Assembly: GCA_030523275.1 (NCBI GenBank)
Contig: JAUNIX010000016.1
Location: forward strand, 1-64,000
Direction: 5' to 3'
DNA length: 64,000 nt
Source of the DNA: Lachnospiraceae bacterium
GTDB taxonomy: Bacteria; Bacillota; Clostridia; Lachnospirales; Lachnospiraceae
The notes beneath the pieces were generated by a model. It did no database searches and had not been told where the DNA came from. It saw only the letters and a program-made list of their open reading frames with translations. The position numbers and the translations under genes are program-made. Numbering within the stretch: position 1 is the first letter of the stretch; each line of letters opens with the position of its first letter. Shown one piece after another: positions 8,080 to 17,916 of the stretch.

Positions 8080-9516
8080 CTATTTGTCTAAGATTTCTTT
8101 CAAAATCTTATTAACCATTCCCGGATCAGCTTTTCCTTTGGTTGCACGCATTGTCTGTCCAACTAAGAATCCAATGGCTTTTTTCTTACCAGCATTATAA
8201 TCTTCTACTGATTTTGGATTGTTTGCAACAATTTCTTCAATCGTTGTTCGCAATGCCCCTTCATCGTTCATGGATTTCAAGCCATGTTCTTCTACGTATG
8301 CGGCTGGTTCAATATCTTCTTTAAAGACTTCTTCAAACACCTGTTTTGCCACTTTACGGTTAATCTCACCTTTATCAATCATTTGGATCAACTCTGCTAA
8401 ATGTTTTGGTGAGAATGAAATATCCTCAATATCCATTTCCTGCTCTTTGACAAGACGCATCGTCTCACCCATTAACCAATTGGATACTTCTTTTGGCTTA
8501 CCTACAATCTCATTGGTCGCCTCAAATAAATCTGCCAAATGTTTTGTACCAGTCAAAATTTCAATATCATATTCTGGAAGACCAAATTCTTCTTCGTAAC
8601 GAATCATCTTGTCATCACGTAATTCCGGCTGACGAGATTTGACTTCATTTAGCCATTCATCGCTGATGATGACAGGCACCAAATCTGGATCTGGGAAGTA
8701 ACGATAATCCTGTGCATCTTCCTTTGAACGCATTGGATAGGAATATTCTTCGTCATCATCCCATCTTCTCGTTTCCTGGATGACCTGTTTACCATCTTCT
8801 AATAAATCAATCTGACGTTCGGTTTCTCCCTCGATCGCTCTGGCAATCGCTTTAAAAGAGTTTAAGTTTTTCATCTCTGTTCTTGTTCCAAATTCTTTTG
8901 AACCATATTCGCGAACAGATAAGTTGACATCCGCTCTCATAGAACCTTCCTGTAATTTACAGTCAGAAGCTCCAAGATACTGAATAATCAGACGAAGTTT
9001 TTCCAAATAAGCAATGACTTCATCGGCAGAACGCATATCTGGTTCAGATACGATTTCGATCAATGGTACTCCGGAACGGTTAAAATCAACAAGAGAACAA
9101 TCAGTAATCGGATCATGAATTAATTTCCCAGCATCTTCCTCCATATGGATCTCATGGATACGGATTGCTTTTTCTTTTCCATCTACTTCAATATCAACAT
9201 GTCCATCGCGACAGATTGGAAGATATAACTGAGAAATCTGATAGTTCTGTGGATTATCCGGATAAAAATAATTTTTTCGATCAAATTTACAATTCTGTGT
9301 AATCTTACAGTTTGTTGCCAAACCAACTGCCATTGCATATTCTACTACCTGTTTGTTTAAAACTGGTAAAGAACCTGGCATACCAGTACAAACCGGACAA
9401 GTATGTGTATTTGGCTCTCCTCCAAATTCCGTACTACAAGAACAGAAAATTTTTGTTTTCGTCGCTAATTCCACATGGACTTCCAGTCCAATAACAGTTT
9501 CGTAATGTTTTGCCAT
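8080..9516 (-). CDS. gatB: Asp/Glu-tRNA amidotransferase subunit B
   Basis: Subunit of GatCAB, which amidates misacylated Glu-tRNA(Gln) or Asp-tRNA(Asn). It has 478 residues with the GatB signature YETVIGLEVHVELATKTKIFC, zinc-binding cysteines (CSCS...CPVCTGMPG), and a C-terminal YqeY-like helical tail that grips tRNA. The start at 9516 has GAAGGGAG nearby and lies one base after the gatA stop; an in-frame start at 9588 would overlap gatA. It is the last gene of gatC-gatA-gatB. Because glnS is also present (44848), the main substrate here may be Asp-tRNA(Asn). Confidence 0.96.
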   Translation of the reverse strand: MAKHYETVIGLEVHVELATKTKIFCSCSTEFGGEPNTHTCPVCTGMPGSLPVLNKQVVEYAMAVGLATNCKITQNCKFDRKNYFYPDNPQNYQISQLYLPICRDGHVDIEVDGKEKAIRIHEIHMEEDAGKLIHDPITDCSLVDFNRSGVPLIEIVSEPDMRSADEVIAYLEKLRLIIQYLGASDCKLQEGSMRADVNLSVREYGSKEFGTRTEMKNLNSFKAIARAIEGETERQIDLLEDGKQVIQETRRWDDDEEYSYPMRSKEDAQDYRYFPDPDLVPVIISDEWLNEVKSRQPELRDDKMIRYEEEFGLPEYDIEILTGTKHLADLFEATNEIVGKPKEVSNWLMGETMRLVKEQEMDIEDISFSPKHLAELIQMIDKGEINRKVAKQVFEEVFKEDIEPAAYVEEHGLKSMNDEGALRTTIEEIVANNPKSVEDYNAGKKKAIGFLVGQTMRATKGKADPGMVNKILKEILDK

Positions 9517-9517
9517 C

Positions 9518-10993
9518 TTAGTTCGCTCCCTTCTGTGCAGGGCAGACATCAAATGCACCTCTTGCCTGTTCATAAGAATATGCTGCACGAATCAAAGTTT
9601 TTTCTTTAAAGCAGTCCGCAATCATCTGTACACCGATTGGAAGCCCCTGTTTATCTCTTCCACAAGGCAGACTGATACCAGGCAGACCAGCAAGGTTCAC
9701 CGAAATCGTATAAATATCACCTAAATACATTTTTAATGGATCACTTAAGCTGTCTCCAAGTTTTGGAGCTGTCGTTGGAGCTGCCGGTCCAATGATAATA
9801 TCGTACTTTTCAAATGCCTGATCAAATTCCTTTTTAATCAATGCCTTTGTACGCAGTGCTTTTAAATAATATGCATCATAATACCCAGAACTTAACACGA
9901 AAGAACCTAACATAATTCGACGTTTTACTTCTGGACCAAAGCCTTCGGAACGAGTCTTTTTATACATATTGTGAAGACCTTCAAATTCATCTGCACGATA
10001 GCCATATTTTACGCCATCAAATCTGGATAAGTTTGAACTTGCTTCCGCTGATGCAATGACATAATATGCTGGAATTGCATATGGAACCATTTTCAGGTCA
10101 AATTCTTCAACGATTGCACCTTTTTCTTCTAATTGTTTGACTGCACCAAGGACTGCATCTTTTACTTCCGGGTCAAGACCTTCTCCAAAGTAATCTTTTG
10201 GAATACCAATTTTTAAACCTTTTACGTCATCTACAAGTGCTGATGTAAAATCATAATCATCTCTTTTAAAAGAAGTTGAATCCTTGGCATCATAGGAAGC
10301 AATCGCTTCTAATACAGTCGCACAGTCTGTCACATCTTTTGTCATTGGACCAATCTGATCCAAAGAAGAACCATAGGCAATCAAGCCATAACGAGATACG
10401 GTACTGTAAGTCGGTTTCATGCCGACAATTCCACAAAAAGATGCTGGCTGGCGAATCGATCCACCAGTATCAGAACCAAGCGCATAAAAACATTCTCCAG
10501 ATGCAACTGCCGCCGCAGAACCGCCAGAAGAACCACCTGGTACATGTTCGGTATTCCATGGATTTTTCGTCTCACCAAAGAAGGAGGTCTCCGTTGTACT
10601 TCCCATTGCAAACTCATCCATGTTTGTTTTTCCTATGATGACTGCCCCGACTTTTTCGAGATTCAAAACTGCCTCTGAACTAAAGGTTGGGTTAAAATTA
10701 TATAAAATCTTCGAACTACAAGTTGTTGTAATCCCTTCTGTACACATATTATCTTTGATTGCAACTGGTACTCCGGCCAATGGTCCGGTAAGTTCACCAG
10801 AATCAATACGTGCCTGCACCTGTGCAGCGCGTTCCAAAATGACTTCTTCATCGAGTACCTGCACATAACAATTTAATTCTTTTTCTGTTGCTTTTATTTG
10901 TTCTAAGGCAGCTTTGCAAGCGTCTGCTACAGTCACTTCACCGGCCTTGATTTTTTTACCAAGCTCTACTGCCGTCACATTTGAAAGGCTCAT
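9518..10993 (-). CDS. gatA: Asp/Glu-tRNA amidotransferase subunit A
   Basis: Glutaminase subunit that releases ammonia for GatB. It has 491 residues and the amidase-signature triad: Lys80 (VPVAIKDN), cis-Ser155 (GGSSGGSA) and nucleophile Ser179 (DTGGSIRQP). The spacing matches characterised GatA enzymes. The ATG follows AGGAGGAGAGCAAG. It lies 12 bases after gatC and one base before gatB. Confidence 0.97.
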   Translation of the reverse strand: MSLSNVTAVELGKKIKAGEVTVADACKAALEQIKATEKELNCYVQVLDEEVILERAAQVQARIDSGELTGPLAGVPVAIKDNMCTEGITTTCSSKILYNFNPTFSSEAVLNLEKVGAVIIGKTNMDEFAMGSTTETSFFGETKNPWNTEHVPGGSSGGSAAAVASGECFYALGSDTGGSIRQPASFCGIVGMKPTYSTVSRYGLIAYGSSLDQIGPMTKDVTDCATVLEAIASYDAKDSTSFKRDDYDFTSALVDDVKGLKIGIPKDYFGEGLDPEVKDAVLGAVKQLEEKGAIVEEFDLKMVPYAIPAYYVIASAEASSNLSRFDGVKYGYRADEFEGLHNMYKKTRSEGFGPEVKRRIMLGSFVLSSGYYDAYYLKALRTKALIKKEFDQAFEKYDIIIGPAAPTTAPKLGDSLSDPLKMYLGDIYTISVNLAGLPGISLPCGRDKQGLPIGVQMIADCFKEKTLIRAAYSYEQARGAFDVCPAQKGAN

Positions 10994-11005
10994 CTTGCTC
11001 TCCTC

Positions 11006-11299
11006 CTAATCCACTGTCTTTGGAACCATAAAGGAACCTTCTTTTTTCTCTGGTGCATTTTTTAAAATCTTTTCTCTCGTATCACCATTTGTAACAACGT
11101 CTTCTCTGAATACATTGTGTACCGGAAATACATGTGACATCGGTTCTACACCACTTGTATCCAATTCATTTAACATATCAATATAATCTAGCATGTTGGC
11201 CATGTCTTTTTTCGCCTGCTCTTTTTCCTCATCAGAAAGTTCGAGCTTTGCTAAAATGCCAACATAATCAATGGTTTCATCAGTAATTATGTTTGCCAT
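11006..11299 (-). CDS. gatC: Asp/Glu-tRNA amidotransferase subunit C
   Basis: Small subunit, 97 residues, that wraps around GatA and stabilises the complex. Family signatures are [21 protein letters not shown] near the N-terminus, [22 protein letters not shown] in the middle and [13 protein letters not shown] at the end. It is the first gene of gatCAB, preceded by AAAGGAACAAAGAAT. There is a 78-base gap from thiN upstream; a shared transcript with the thiN operon is possible. Confidence 0.95.
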   Translation of the reverse strand: MANIITDETIDYVGILAKLELSDEEKEQAKKDMANMLDYIDMLNELDTSGVEPMSHVFPVHNVFREDVVTNGDTREKILKNAPEKKEGSFMVPKTVD

Positions 11300-11377
11300 A
11301 TTCTTTGTTCCTTTCTTTTATCGGTCATACTTATCATTGAATCTAGCATAAATTTACATATTTATCAAGCATTTAAA

Positions 11378-12022
11378 TCAATCTCTGGATTCTATCACGA
11401 TCAATTCCCCTGTTTTCATTTCAATCGTACCTATTTCATCCACCAGCTCATTTGAAATTCCAAGACTGATTCCAAGCGTTAATTCGGCATCACAAAGTGG
11501 ATAATAAAAACCGGTCAATGTAATTCCCGTCACTTTTTCTGTATATGGAATCAAAGAAATAAACTCACCAAATATTTCTGATTTTCTCAATTCCAAATTA
11601 TTATTCCACATAGAGATACGATTATGTTTATCAACAATCCACGCTTGAATCCCATGTTTCATCGCAATTTCCAACAAGCCAATATTTGCCCATGTATGGT
11701 CTAGTCTCGTACCGGTTGCTCCGATCAATGTCATTTCATCAGCTCCCATTGCAATTGCCTCTTCCATAGCTAAATGCGTATCTGTATAGTCTTTCTCTGG
11801 CGGAAATGTTTGAATCGGAACATTCCATTCCCTCATCTTTATTTGCATTTCTTGGTCTAGGGAATCAAAATCTCCTAAAATCAGATCTGGAACAATTCCC
11901 AATCTGATTGCATATTGCACCCCTTTGTCTGCTGCAATCGTTTTGTCAAATTTATGTTCTTTTATATAAGAATCGGTGAAGGGTATATCAATCCCTCCAC
12001 CAGTTATAATTAAAATATGCAT
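11378..12022 (-). CDS. thiN: Thiamine pyrophosphokinase
   Basis: Transfers pyrophosphate from ATP to thiamine to make TPP. It has 214 residues with the family motifs AADKGVQYAIRLGIVPDLILGDFDS, DYTDTHLAMEEA, GATGTRLDHTWANI and a C-terminal beta domain. It begins one base after the rsgA stop. In many clostridia rpe lies between rsgA and thiN; here it is absent. Confidence 0.94.
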   Translation of the reverse strand: MHILIITGGGIDIPFTDSYIKEHKFDKTIAADKGVQYAIRLGIVPDLILGDFDSLDQEMQIKMREWNVPIQTFPPEKDYTDTHLAMEEAIAMGADEMTLIGATGTRLDHTWANIGLLEIAMKHGIQAWIVDKHNRISMWNNNLELRKSEIFGEFISLIPYTEKVTGITLTGFYYPLCDAELTLGISLGISNELVDEIGTIEMKTGELIVIESRD

Positions 12023-12023
12023 G

Positions 12024-12914
12024 TTACCACTTTTTCTTTCTTTGCCTTACTTCTTCATAAATTAATTTATAATTATCATAACGAACCTGACTGATTTTAC
12101 CTTCTGCCAAAGCTTCTTTTACTGCACAATCCGGTTCACTCATATGCATACACCCTTGAAATCTGCAAAAATCATCGTATTGTCGGAATTCATAGAAATA
12201 ATCCTTGATTTCTTCCTTTTCAAACATATGTGTAAATAAGGAACTAAATCCCGGGGTATCCATCACATAGGTATCATCCTCAATATGAATCAATTCGGAA
12301 TGTCTGGTTGTATGTCTTCCACGGCGAATTTTCTCACTGACCAGTCCGGTCTCCATTTTGACATCCGGATCTAGACAATTCAACAAGGAAGATTTGCCGA
12401 CACCAGATGGCCCTGCAAGTGCTGTTGTTTTTCCATGTATCAGCTCTTGAATTGTCTCAATACCACTTTGGGTATATGTACTGGTAAATATGAGTTCACA
12501 TCCGCAATTTTGATAAATGTCACGCAAATTCTGTTGATCTGCTTCATTAACAATATCCGATTTATTAAAACAGATCATCGTGGGAACATTTTGTTTCAAC
12601 ATCATCATCAAAAATCGATCTAACAAATTCAGATTTGGTTTCGGATCTTTCATTGCAAAAACCAACAATGCCTGATCAACATTTGCAACTGCTGGTCGCA
12701 ATAATTCATTATTTCGTGGAAAAATCTCTGTCATATTACCAGTCATTTGTTCTTCACTGATGACTGAAATCTCTACATTGTCGCCAACAAGAGGCTTTTG
12801 CTTTTTGTTGCGAAATACTCCCTTCGCCTTACATTCAAACAATCCATAACCATTGACATATACATAATAAAATCCGGCAATTCCTTTTATAATTTTTCCC
12901 TGCAATTTATTCAT
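12024..12914 (-). CDS. rsgA: Ribosome small-subunit-dependent GTPase A
   Basis: Circularly permuted GTPase that checks late 30S maturation. The order is OB-fold (1-70), then G4 CFNKSD, G1 AGPSGVGKSSLLN and G3 DTPGFSS. A C-terminal zinc region follows (FCRFQGCMHMSEPDCAV). The start at 12914 has AGAGGAAG six bases upstream and overlaps the prkC stop by 8 bases. In-frame codons upstream run antisense-like through the prkC Thr-rich tail and give a low-complexity Gln/Arg stretch, so they were excluded. Length 296 residues, normal for RsgA. Confidence 0.96.
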   Translation of the reverse strand: MNKLQGKIIKGIAGFYYVYVNGYGLFECKAKGVFRNKKQKPLVGDNVEISVISEEQMTGNMTEIFPRNNELLRPAVANVDQALLVFAMKDPKPNLNLLDRFLMMMLKQNVPTMICFNKSDIVNEADQQNLRDIYQNCGCELIFTSTYTQSGIETIQELIHGKTTALAGPSGVGKSSLLNCLDPDVKMETGLVSEKIRRGRHTTRHSELIHIEDDTYVMDTPGFSSLFTHMFEKEEIKDYFYEFRQYDDFCRFQGCMHMSEPDCAVKEALAEGKISQVRYDNYKLIYEEVRQRKKKW

Positions 12915-14790
12915 CCACATCTTCCTCTGTCGTTGTCTCCGTTGGTGTTGCAGTCGTTGTTGGTGCTGCTGTCGTCGTTGCTTTGGTTGTTTTTGGTCCA
13001 AGACTAATGACGATACTAACAACAGTACCCTTATTTACACGCTTTTTGGCAGGAATCCCCTGTCCCATGACATAACCTTTTTTGATTTTATCACTATATT
13101 CTTTTGTAACTGTTCCCAATTTTAAGTTCATATTAGCCAACTGTTTTTTGGCTTCATTTTGCGTATAGTTTGTTAAACTTGGAACTACGACTGTTCCACT
13201 TCCTTTGCTAACAACGATCGTAATTGTAGACTCTTTCGCCATCTTTGTTCCAGCAGTTGGATTTTGTGAAATCACATACCCAGATGCCACCTTATCATTG
13301 TATTCCTCTTTAACAGCTACCTTAAATGGAACATTTCGAAGCGTTTTTGTCGCTACAGATTGAGAATCTCCCTTCACATCTGGAACACTTTTTTTCACCT
13401 TACCAGAATTTACAGTAATCGTAACTGTTGTTCCCTCTTCTACCTCACGTTCTGCTTCAATGTTCTGACGAATCACACATCCTAAATTATAGGCATCGTT
13501 TTCCTCATAATCTACGTGACATTTTAGATTCTCTGCTTCTAATTTTTCCTTTGCCGCTTCTTTTGTCAGTGTAACAACATTGGGCACTTTTGTCACTTTA
13601 TAGTCTGTCCGTGTTGCTGTTGTATTTTCCGTTGTCTTCTCAGTCGTAGTTTCGTCTTTCGCAATCTTGAATAATCCAGACGTCTTACCGACAAGTGAAA
13701 AAATACCAATTGCTATGATAATCGCTACAACGATTGCAAGTATAATGATCAATTTTTCCATTTTTCCACTAACAGAATCTTCATCATCATCGTCATCACC
13801 ATCAACCATCCCTTCCGGTTCTGGTTCTTCTTGTTCTTCCACTTCTTCTTTTTTATCGCTCTCCAAAGAACGGTCAGCAATTTCTGATTTAATCTGATTG
13901 ATTGCCTGTTCCCCAATCATCTGCGTTGGTGAATCATCAACAAACACTGGCATAACTACAAATTCACCATCCGGATCATCAAATACCTGTTTTAAATCAA
14001 TCACTAATTCCTGTGCATTTTGATATCGTTCTTCTGGTTTTTTTGCTAAACATTTTAATATAATTTTTTCCAGACTTTTGGGAATTTCACTATTAATCTC
14101 CTGTGGTGGAATAACATCATTCTGCAAATGCATCAATGCAATCGTCACTCCATTTTCATGATCAAATGGTACTCTTCCCGTTACCATTTCATACATTGTA
14201 ATCCCTAAGGCATAGATATCACTACGAGAATCCGAAAATCCACCTCTCGCCTGTTCCGGTGAAAGATAATGTACAGATCCAATGGCCGTTGCAGTCATTG
14301 TATTTGAGTTTGCCGCTTTCGCAATTCCAAAATCTGTTACTTTGATTGCCCCATGACTTGACACAAGAATATTCTGAGGCTTGATATCTCGATGTATAAT
14401 TTTATGGTCGTGTGCACATCCGATCGCTTCCGCTATCTGAATCGAAAAATCGACTGTTTCCGCCGCTGTCAGACGTCTCTTATTTTTGATATATTCTTTT
14501 AATGTTATTCCATCCCCAAGCTCCATAACAATATAATGGATATCCCCTTCAACACCTACGTCAAATACATTGATAATATTGGGATGGATCAAACCAGCTA
14601 CGGCCTGCGCTTCTTTATCAAACTTCCTCAAAAAACCATCATCGGAACTAAATTCTTCTTTTAGTACCTTAATCGCTACAAAGCGACTGAGCCTTTCGTC
14701 TTTTGCCATATAAACATCCGCCATGCCGCCAGCACCGATTCTCTTCATAATTTCATAACGATCGCCTAATATGGTTCCCGCTTTTAGCAT
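12907..14790 (-). CDS. prkC: PASTA-domain Ser/Thr protein kinase
   Basis: Membrane eukaryotic-type kinase that senses muropeptides or lipid II through external PASTA repeats. The kinase domain spans about 1-275, with Gly loop GAGGMADVY (19-27), Lys41, HRDIKPQN (133-140), a DFG loop and APE-like SPEQARGG. An acidic juxtamembrane stretch leads to a TM helix (about 345-368: LIIILAIVVAIIIAIGIF). Three PASTA repeats follow (about 395-600), then a Thr-rich tail. It overlaps stp by the ATGCTAA junction, the usual kinase-phosphatase pair. Confidence 0.96.
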   Translation of the reverse strand: MLKAGTILGDRYEIMKRIGAGGMADVYMAKDERLSRFVAIKVLKEEFSSDDGFLRKFDKEAQAVAGLIHPNIINVFDVGVEGDIHYIVMELGDGITLKEYIKNKRRLTAAETVDFSIQIAEAIGCAHDHKIIHRDIKPQNILVSSHGAIKVTDFGIAKAANSNTMTATAIGSVHYLSPEQARGGFSDSRSDIYALGITMYEMVTGRVPFDHENGVTIALMHLQNDVIPPQEINSEIPKSLEKIILKCLAKKPEERYQNAQELVIDLKQVFDDPDGEFVVMPVFVDDSPTQMIGEQAINQIKSEIADRSLESDKKEEVEEQEEPEPEGMVDGDDDDDEDSVSGKMEKLIIILAIVVAIIIAIGIFSLVGKTSGLFKIAKDETTTEKTTENTTATRTDYKVTKVPNVVTLTKEAAKEKLEAENLKCHVDYEENDAYNLGCVIRQNIEAEREVEEGTTVTITVNSGKVKKSVPDVKGDSQSVATKTLRNVPFKVAVKEEYNDKVASGYVISQNPTAGTKMAKESTITIVVSKGSGTVVVPSLTNYTQNEAKKQLANMNLKLGTVTKEYSDKIKKGYVMGQGIPAKKRVNKGTVVSIVISLGPKTTKATTTAAPTTTATPTETTTEEDVDE

Positions 14791-15533
14791 GTTTTTTCAC
14801 CTCGGCTTCCCATTTTCATCAGAACAACTGCAATGTTGTCTTTTCCGCCTTTTTGCTTTGCCTTCTCGATCAAGGCATTCGTTTTATCTTCTAATGTCTG
14901 ATTCTCTATCAAAATTAGTTCTTTTATTTCCTCATCTTCTAACATTCCATGTAATCCATCTGAACATAAAAGGACATAATCCCCATCCTCAAGTGGCACA
15001 ATGAAATGATCTACATTTAATAATTGTGGAGCTCCAACTGCTCTTGTAATCATATTTTTATTTGGATGATTTTTTCCTTCTTCTTTTTTGATTACTCCGG
15101 CTGAGATCAATTCCTGAACATAAGAATGATCCACCGTAATCTGTTTCATCTCACCATGATGAATATGATACAAACGACTATCGCCTACATTTACCACATA
15201 CAATACTCCATCTTTTTCAGATGCAGCAACCGCCGTAGTACCCATACCTGCATAGGCACTTTCATTTGCACCTTTTCGTAAAAGTTCTGCATTTAATTGT
15301 TTTAATACATTTTCCAAAAATGCCACTACATCCCATCCCTGAGATTTCCTCGCATTTTCAACAAGTTCATCCGTTACAAAACTGGAAGCATAGGCACCTG
15401 CATTATGTCCTCCCATGCCATCAGCTACGATATATAAATTTCTTAACATTCCAATTGGTTCATCCGTAAAAAATATACTATCCTGATTTTCTGATCGGAC
15501 ACATCCAATATCTTTCTTTCCATAGGATTCCAT
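14784..15533 (-). CDS. stp: PP2C-family Ser/Thr phosphatase
   Basis: Metal-dependent phosphatase that reverses PrkC phosphorylation. It has 249 residues with metal-site motifs YIVADGMGGHNAG, GMGTTAVAA, VNVGDSRLY, LLCSDGLHG and GGKDNIAVVL, the full PP2C set. It lies one base after rlmN and overlaps prkC by 7 bases, so kinase and phosphatase are translationally coupled. Confidence 0.96.
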   Translation of the reverse strand: MESYGKKDIGCVRSENQDSIFFTDEPIGMLRNLYIVADGMGGHNAGAYASSFVTDELVENARKSQGWDVVAFLENVLKQLNAELLRKGANESAYAGMGTTAVAASEKDGVLYVVNVGDSRLYHIHHGEMKQITVDHSYVQELISAGVIKKEEGKNHPNKNMITRAVGAPQLLNVDHFIVPLEDGDYVLLCSDGLHGMLEDEEIKELILIENQTLEDKTNALIEKAKQKGGKDNIAVVLMKMGSRGEKTC

Positions 15534-15534
15534 A

Positions 15535-16572
15535 CTATACCCCCTTTTTCTCTATATAACGTTTTCTCAACTGCCCACATGCTGCCTGAATGTCTCTGCC
15601 CATTTCCCTGCGAACAGTTGCCCGTATATGCTGTTTCTCCAACAAATGTTGAAATTCATAGATAGATTCTTTCGTTGACTGCTGATAGTCCCTTTCTTCT
15701 ATCGGATTGACCGGAATCAAATTTACATGGCATAACTTTCCACGTAAAAGCTGAATTAACATTCTGGCATGTTCCGGCTGATCATTAACTCCTTTTACTA
15801 AACTATACTCAAATGTAATACGACGATTTGTCGCAGCAACATATGCATCACAGGCATCCATGATTTCTTGTATCGAATATTTATTTGCAATTGGCATTAA
15901 TTCCTTACGCATCTCATCATTAGGCGCATGCAAAGAAATTGCCAATGTTATCTGCAACTTTTTTTCAGCTAATTCATAAATCTTTGGCACGATACCACAA
16001 GTAGAAACTGTAATATTTCTTTGGCTGATATGAAGCCCTTTCTCATTCGTCAAAAGATCCAGAAACCGGATCAAATGATCAAAGTTATCAAATGGTTCTC
16101 CCGTTCCCATGACAACAACATTAGACACCCGTTCTCCTGTCTCATGCTGGATATGATAAATCTGATCAAGCATTTCCGAAGGCTCTAAGCATCTTGTTAA
16201 ACCACCAATTGTAGAAGCACAAAAACGACAGCCCATCCGACAACCTGCCTGAGAAGAGATACACACAGAATTTCCATGTTTGTATCTCATAAGTACACTC
16301 TCGATAATGCTTCCATCGTATAGTTCAAAAATAAATTTCTCTGTTCCATCTATATCAGATGTCAAGTGCGCGACTTCCTTAACAGAACACATTCCTGCGT
16401 CATCCTTTATCTTTTGTTTTAAGTTTTTCGGAATATTTGACATTTCATCAAAGTTTCTGGCAAGTTTTTTATGCATCCAGTCATAAAGCTGTTTAGCGCG
16501 AAATTTCTTTTCACCAAGACTCTCTATATAATTTTCTAATTCGAAAAATGTCATCGACTTTATATCTGTCAT
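15535..16572 (-). CDS. rlmN: 23S rRNA (A2503-C2)/tRNA (A37) methyltransferase RlmN
   Basis: Radical-SAM enzyme that methylates A2503 of 23S rRNA and A37 of some tRNAs. It has 345 residues, the cluster motif CRMGCRFC, the GTGEPFDNFD segment and a C-terminal cysteine in AACGQL. The start at 16572 has AAGGAGG five bases upstream and overlaps the rsmB stop (ATGA). The longer in-frame start at 16611 would sit inside rsmB and was rejected. Confidence 0.96.
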   Translation of the reverse strand: MTDIKSMTFFELENYIESLGEKKFRAKQLYDWMHKKLARNFDEMSNIPKNLKQKIKDDAGMCSVKEVAHLTSDIDGTEKFIFELYDGSIIESVLMRYKHGNSVCISSQAGCRMGCRFCASTIGGLTRCLEPSEMLDQIYHIQHETGERVSNVVVMGTGEPFDNFDHLIRFLDLLTNEKGLHISQRNITVSTCGIVPKIYELAEKKLQITLAISLHAPNDEMRKELMPIANKYSIQEIMDACDAYVAATNRRITFEYSLVKGVNDQPEHARMLIQLLRGKLCHVNLIPVNPIEERDYQQSTKESIYEFQHLLEKQHIRATVRREMGRDIQAACGQLRKRYIEKKGV

Positions 16573-17915
16573 CTTTTCCTCCTTAACTTTGCGATAAAGA
16601 ATCCATCGCATGGATGGATTCCCGGAAGAAGTTGAATATATCCATCCTTTGCCGTTTCAATGAATAAACTTTCTGGCATCAGTTCATCAAAACCAATTAA
16701 TTCTAAGCCAAGATGATCTATCATCCACTGTACATTTCTTATATTTTCTTTTTTGCTGATCGTACAGGTACTGTACATCAAAACTCCATCTTGTTTTAAA
16801 TATTTTGTGACAACAGCTAAAATCTGTCTTTGTAATATCACCAAATCCTCAATTTTTTCCTTTGTCACATTATATTTAATATCATGTTTTTTTCCAATAA
16901 TACCAAGCCCAGAACAAGGAAGATCAGCAATCACCAGATCCACTTTTCCAATCAAATCCTGATCCTCGTCTAATGCATCAAATACCTGTACGCTAAGATT
17001 GTTGCATTGAAGACGTTCTCTATTTTCTTCAATCAAATCTACTTTGTATTCTGTCAGATCACGAGAAATGACAGAGCCAGTGCCATGCAATTTATCAGCG
17101 ATATGCAAGGCTTTTCCACCTGGTGCACTACAAACATCGAGTACAAGCATTCCTTCTTTTGGGTCAGCTAGTTGTCCGACTAACATAGAACTCTCATCTT
17201 GTACAACAATTTTTCCCTCTTGAAAAGGTTTTAGGTCTTCCAAATAATCATATCCTGATATTTGTAATGCCTCTGGCATAAAATTACCTGGTAATACCCG
17301 AATTTGTTCTTTTTGCAAAGAATCCTTCACTTCCGTAATCGAAGCATTTTGTCTCTGCACACGAATTGTTGTTGGTGAAACTTTCAAAAAACTTTGCAAG
17401 ATTTTTTTTATTGTTTCTATATCATACTCTTTTAGCCATTCAGAAATCAGCCACTCAGGCATAGAATACTGAATCGATAATGATTTTATCGGTTCTTTTT
17501 TCTCATCCGGATAGACAATTTGATCTATATTTCTGGCAATATTTCGCAAGACTCCATTGACAAAACCGGCTAAATTATAAAAACCTCTTTTTTTGGCAAG
17601 TTTTACTGCTTCATTGCATACTGCAGAATTCGGAACATGATCCATATATTTTAGCTGATAAACGCCCATCCGAAGAATCGCCCGAATCACTGGCTTACAT
17701 TTTGTTATTTTCACTTTTGAAAATTGATTGATAATATAATCAATCTGAATCTGATTTTCGAGTGTTCCCTGACAGATTCTTGTCAAAAATGCCCGATCCT
17801 GCTTTTCCATAAATTGATAATTCCGCAGTGTATCTGACAATGCCAAATGGCTGAAACTCTTTTTCTTATCAATATCTACCAAAATATCCAGTGCAAGCTC
17901 TCTTGTTTGGCTCAT
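16569..17915 (-). CDS. rsmB: 16S rRNA (C967-C5)-methyltransferase RsmB
   Basis: SAM-dependent m5C methyltransferase of 16S rRNA, 448 residues. It has an N-terminal NusB-like RNA-binding domain (1-140, with RNIARNID) and a Rossmann methyltransferase domain with SAM loop DVCSAPGGKALHIA. The motif IV cysteine is in DLPCSGLG and the catalytic motif VI cysteine in YSTCTISKKEN. It lies one base after fmt and overlaps rlmN by 4 bases. A zinc peptidase often found between fmt and rsmB in clostridia is missing here. Confidence 0.95.
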   Translation of the reverse strand: MSQTRELALDILVDIDKKKSFSHLALSDTLRNYQFMEKQDRAFLTRICQGTLENQIQIDYIINQFSKVKITKCKPVIRAILRMGVYQLKYMDHVPNSAVCNEAVKLAKKRGFYNLAGFVNGVLRNIARNIDQIVYPDEKKEPIKSLSIQYSMPEWLISEWLKEYDIETIKKILQSFLKVSPTTIRVQRQNASITEVKDSLQKEQIRVLPGNFMPEALQISGYDYLEDLKPFQEGKIVVQDESSMLVGQLADPKEGMLVLDVCSAPGGKALHIADKLHGTGSVISRDLTEYKVDLIEENRERLQCNNLSVQVFDALDEDQDLIGKVDLVIADLPCSGLGIIGKKHDIKYNVTKEKIEDLVILQRQILAVVTKYLKQDGVLMYSTCTISKKENIRNVQWMIDHLGLELIGFDELMPESLFIETAKDGYIQLLPGIHPCDGFFIAKLRRKR

Positions 17916-17916
17916 G

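Noticed and set aside
12915..13022. 36-residue N-terminal extension of rsgA
   Set aside because: It reads the Thr-rich tail of prkC in another frame as Gln/Arg low complexity. The start at 12914 has a ribosome site and family-like sequence.
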